Shown in pieces: positions 4,008-5,852 of a stretch of DNA of 5,852 nucleotides. Source of the stretch: Oscillospiraceae bacterium (GTDB lineage: Bacteria > Bacillota > Clostridia > Oscillospirales > Ruminococcaceae). Position 1 is the stretch's first letter; each line of letters starts with the position of its first letter. Below the pieces are notes generated by a model. The model was not told the DNA's origin. It saw only the letters and a list, made by a program, of their open reading frames with translations, and did not search any database. The position numbers were made by a program, and so were the translations under genes. Where the stretch lies: NCBI GenBank assembly GCA_029098085.1, contig JAQXNQ010000356.1, forward strand, positions 1 to 5,852, in the 5' to 3' direction.

Positions 4008-5852
4008 ATGGATATGCTCTGCTGTAAATGTAAAAAGCGCCCCGCCATGCTGTTTGTGGCAAAGTTCGACGGAAAAGAAATGGTCAACGAGGGCTACTGC
4101 CTCAAATGCGCCTCCGAGCTGGGGCTTCCCCAGGTCAAGGCCATGATGGACCAGATGGGCATCACCCAGCAGGATCTGGACGATTTCGACGCCCAGATGG
4201 GAGATGGCAGCATGTTTGAGATGGGCGGCGCCGACACCATGCCGTCCTTCCTGCAGAAGATGTTCGGCAAAAGTGGGGGAGAGGACGGCATCATTCCCGC
4301 TTCGGACGAAGAGGAGCTGCCCGAAGAGCCCACCGCCGACGGCATGCCCCAGTCCGAGCGCCCCTCCCGTCCCCGGAGCCGTAAGGACAAGCGCCGCAAG
4401 TATCTGGACAGCTTCTGCACCAACCTCAACGAAAAGGTCATAAACGGCGGCATGGACCGGATCATCGGACGGGATCAGGAGATCGCCCGGGTGGTTCAGA
4501 TTCTGTCCCGCCGTCAGAAGAACAACCCCTGCCTGATCGGCGAGCCCGGCGTCGGCAAGACCGCCATCGCCGAGGGTATTGCCCAGAAGATCGTTTCGGG
4601 CGACGTGCCCTTCCGGCTGCTGGACAAGGAGGTTTACCTGCTGGATATGACCGCCCTGGTGGCCGGAACCCAGTTCCGGGGCCAGTTTGAGAGCCGGGTC
4701 AAGGGCCTGATCGATGAGGTCAGGGCCAAGGGCAACGTGATCCTGTTCATCGATGAGGTGCACACGCTGGTGGGTACCGGCGATTCCGAGGGCTCCATGA
4801 CCGCCGCCAATATCCTCAAGCCCGCCCTGTCCCGGGGTGAGATTCAGGTCATCGGTGCCACCACCTTCGGCGAGTACCGCAAGAACATCGAAAAGGACTC
4901 CGCTCTGGAGCGCCGGTTCCAGCCGGTCAAGGTGGAGGAGCCTACCCTCGCTCAGACCATCGAAATTCTGAAGGGCATCCGGGAATACTATCAGAATCAC
5001 CACAAGGTGCAGATCCCCGACGACATCCTCATCGCCTGCGCCAACCTCTCCGAGCGGTACATCACCGACCGTTTCCTGCCCGACAAGGCCATTGACCTGC
5101 TGGACGAATCGGCGGCCTGCGCCTCCATCCGCAGCACCATTCTCACCGATGTGGAGAAGCTCAACAAGCACCTGAAGGAGCTGCAGGAGCGGGAACAGGA
5201 GCTGATGGACAGCGAGAGCACTGACTACGAAGCCATTGCCAAGGTCAAGGGAGATATCGTCGTCACCCGGGAGAAGCTGAAGGAGCTGGAGCCCCAGGCG
5301 AAAAACGTCCGGGTCACCATGGACGACATGGCCCGGGTTATCGAGCTGTGGACCGGCATCCCCGCCGAGAAGGTCAGCGAGGACGAGGGCGAGAAGCTCC
5401 GCCAGCTGGAGCGGGAGCTGAAGGAGAAGATCATCGGCCAGGACGCCGCCATCAACGCGGTGGTGGCCGCCATCCGCCGCTCCAGGGTGCGGCTCAGCGC
5501 CAAAAAGCGCCCCGCCTCCTTCATCTTTGTCGGCCCCACCGGCGTCGGCAAGACCGAGCTGTGCAAGGTGCTGGCCGAGGGTCTGTTCGACAAGGTGGAT
5601 CCCCTGATCCGGGTGGATATGTCCGAGTACATGGAGAAGCACACGGTATCCCGGCTCATCGGTTCGCCTCCCGGCTATGTGGGCTTTGATGAGGCCGGAC
5701 AGCTGACCGAAAAGGTTCGCCGCCGTCCCTATTCGGTGGTGCTGTTCGACGAGATCGAGAAGGCCCACCCCGACGTCATGAACATCCTGCTGCAGATTCT
5801 GGACGAGGGCCGGATCACCGATGCTCAGGGCCGTCTGGTCAACTTCGAGAAC
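4008..5852 (+). CDS. ClpE/ClpC-type AAA+ unfoldase ATPase, 3' end outside window
   Basis: This Hsp100 ATPase unfolds proteins, probably for ClpP degradation. The first 615 codons are present and the frame is still open at the window edge. In order there is a four-cysteine zinc-finger motif (Cys5, Cys8, Cys31, Cys34) and an acidic, flexible linker (about 50-135). The first AAA+ domain follows, with Walker A GEPGVGKT (178-185), pore loop AGTQFRGQFE (219-228), Walker B VILFIDE (244-250), sensor 1 near Thr285-Thr286 and Arg fingers at 302-303. A UVR-like coiled middle segment (about 381-430) comes next. The second AAA+ domain has Walker A GPTGVGKT (509-516), pore GYVG (556-559) and Walker B VVLFDE (577-582). 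There is no double Clp_N repeat domain as in ClpC, and the zinc finger in its place points to ClpE. The ClpP-docking loop and sensor 2 lie beyond the window. The ATG at 4008 has AAAGGA (3991-3996) 11 bases upstream. No CtsR box is visible. Confidence 0.93.
   Translation, partial: MDMLCCKCKKRPAMLFVAKFDGKEMVNEGYCLKCASELGLPQVKAMMDQMGITQQDLDDFDAQMGDGSMFEMGGADTMPSFLQKMFGKSGGEDGIIPASDEEELPEEPTADGMPQSERPSRPRSRKDKRRKYLDSFCTNLNEKVINGGMDRIIGRDQEIARVVQILSRRQKNNPCLIGEPGVGKTAIAEGIAQKIVSGDVPFRLLDKEVYLLDMTALVAGTQFRGQFESRVKGLIDEVRAKGNVILFIDEVHTLVGTGDSEGSMTAANILKPALSRGEIQVIGATTFGEYRKNIEKDSALERRFQPVKVEEPTLAQTIEILKGIREYYQNHHKVQIPDDILIACANLSERYITDRFLPDKAIDLLDESAACASIRSTILTDVEKLNKHLKELQEREQELMDSESTDYEAIAKVKGDIVVTREKLKELEPQAKNVRVTMDDMARVIELWTGIPAEKVSEDEGEKLRQLERELKEKIIGQDAAINAVVAAIRRSRVRLSAKKRPASFIFVGPTGVGKTELCKVLAEGLFDKVDPLIRVDMSEYMEKHTVSRLIGSPPGYVGFDEAGQLTEKVRRRPYSVVLFDEIEKAHPDVMNILLQILDEGRITDAQGRLVNFEN

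Noticed and set aside
3987..5768. 593-codon open frame on the minus strand
   Set aside because: It lies fully antisense to the clearly conserved Clp ATPase. Its composition (Leu, Gly, Val, His, Asp rich) is what reverse reading of GC-rich codons produces, and it has no recognisable motif.

Overview
This window looks like a core-genome segment from a GC-rich, low-motility Firmicute of the class Clostridia, most likely an Oscillospiraceae/Ruminococcaceae-type gut bacterium. That placement is an inference. It rests on the G/C-rich third codon positions, strong AAAGGAG/GAGGGGG ribosome binding sites, GTG and TTG starts, a ClpE-like Clp ATPase with an N-terminal zinc-finger motif, and a DUF5711-like membrane protein next to a CvpA-family protein. 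All five main genes are on the + strand, and nothing on the - strand is convincing: the long minus-strand open frames are antisense shadows of GC-rich genes.

Layout: (1) bases 1-79 may hold the last codons of an upstream gene whose TGA overlaps the GTG start of the next gene as GTGA. (2) 76-912 is truA, tRNA pseudouridine synthase A, with an unusual 27-residue tail encoded by back-to-back inverted repeats. (3) 913-1150 is non-coding and carries several hairpins, including a GGCCCCTACG-type palindrome that looks like a dispersed repeat. (4) 1151-2386 encodes a one-helix membrane protein with a large outer domain that looks like a beta-propeller. Its Shine-Dalgarno sits in a perfect hairpin, and its coding region contains an exact consensus sigma-70/sigma-A promoter (TTGACA, 17 bp, TATAAT). 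(5) 2375-2601 looks like a small MITE-like insertion bounded by inverted AGTGAAT heptamer arrays. (6) 2621-3364 encodes a CvpA-family membrane protein. (7) 3381-3911 encodes a CDP-alcohol phosphatidyltransferase, 16 bp downstream. (8) 3912-4007 is a 96-bp gap with two inverted repeats. (9) 4008 to the window end is the first 615 codons of a ClpE/ClpC-type AAA+ unfoldase.

How the genes may work together: the DUF5711-like protein, the CvpA protein and the phospholipid head-group enzyme all concern the cell envelope, and the last two are almost certainly co-transcribed. truA (tRNA modification) and the Clp ATPase (protein quality control) are housekeeping genes at either side. I found no defence system, CRISPR array, tRNA/rRNA gene or transposase. 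The points most worth checking are the exact internal promoter with an in-frame ATG at the predicted transcription start, the hairpin-sequestered ribosome binding site, and the repeat elements that seem to have supplied the ends of two genes.
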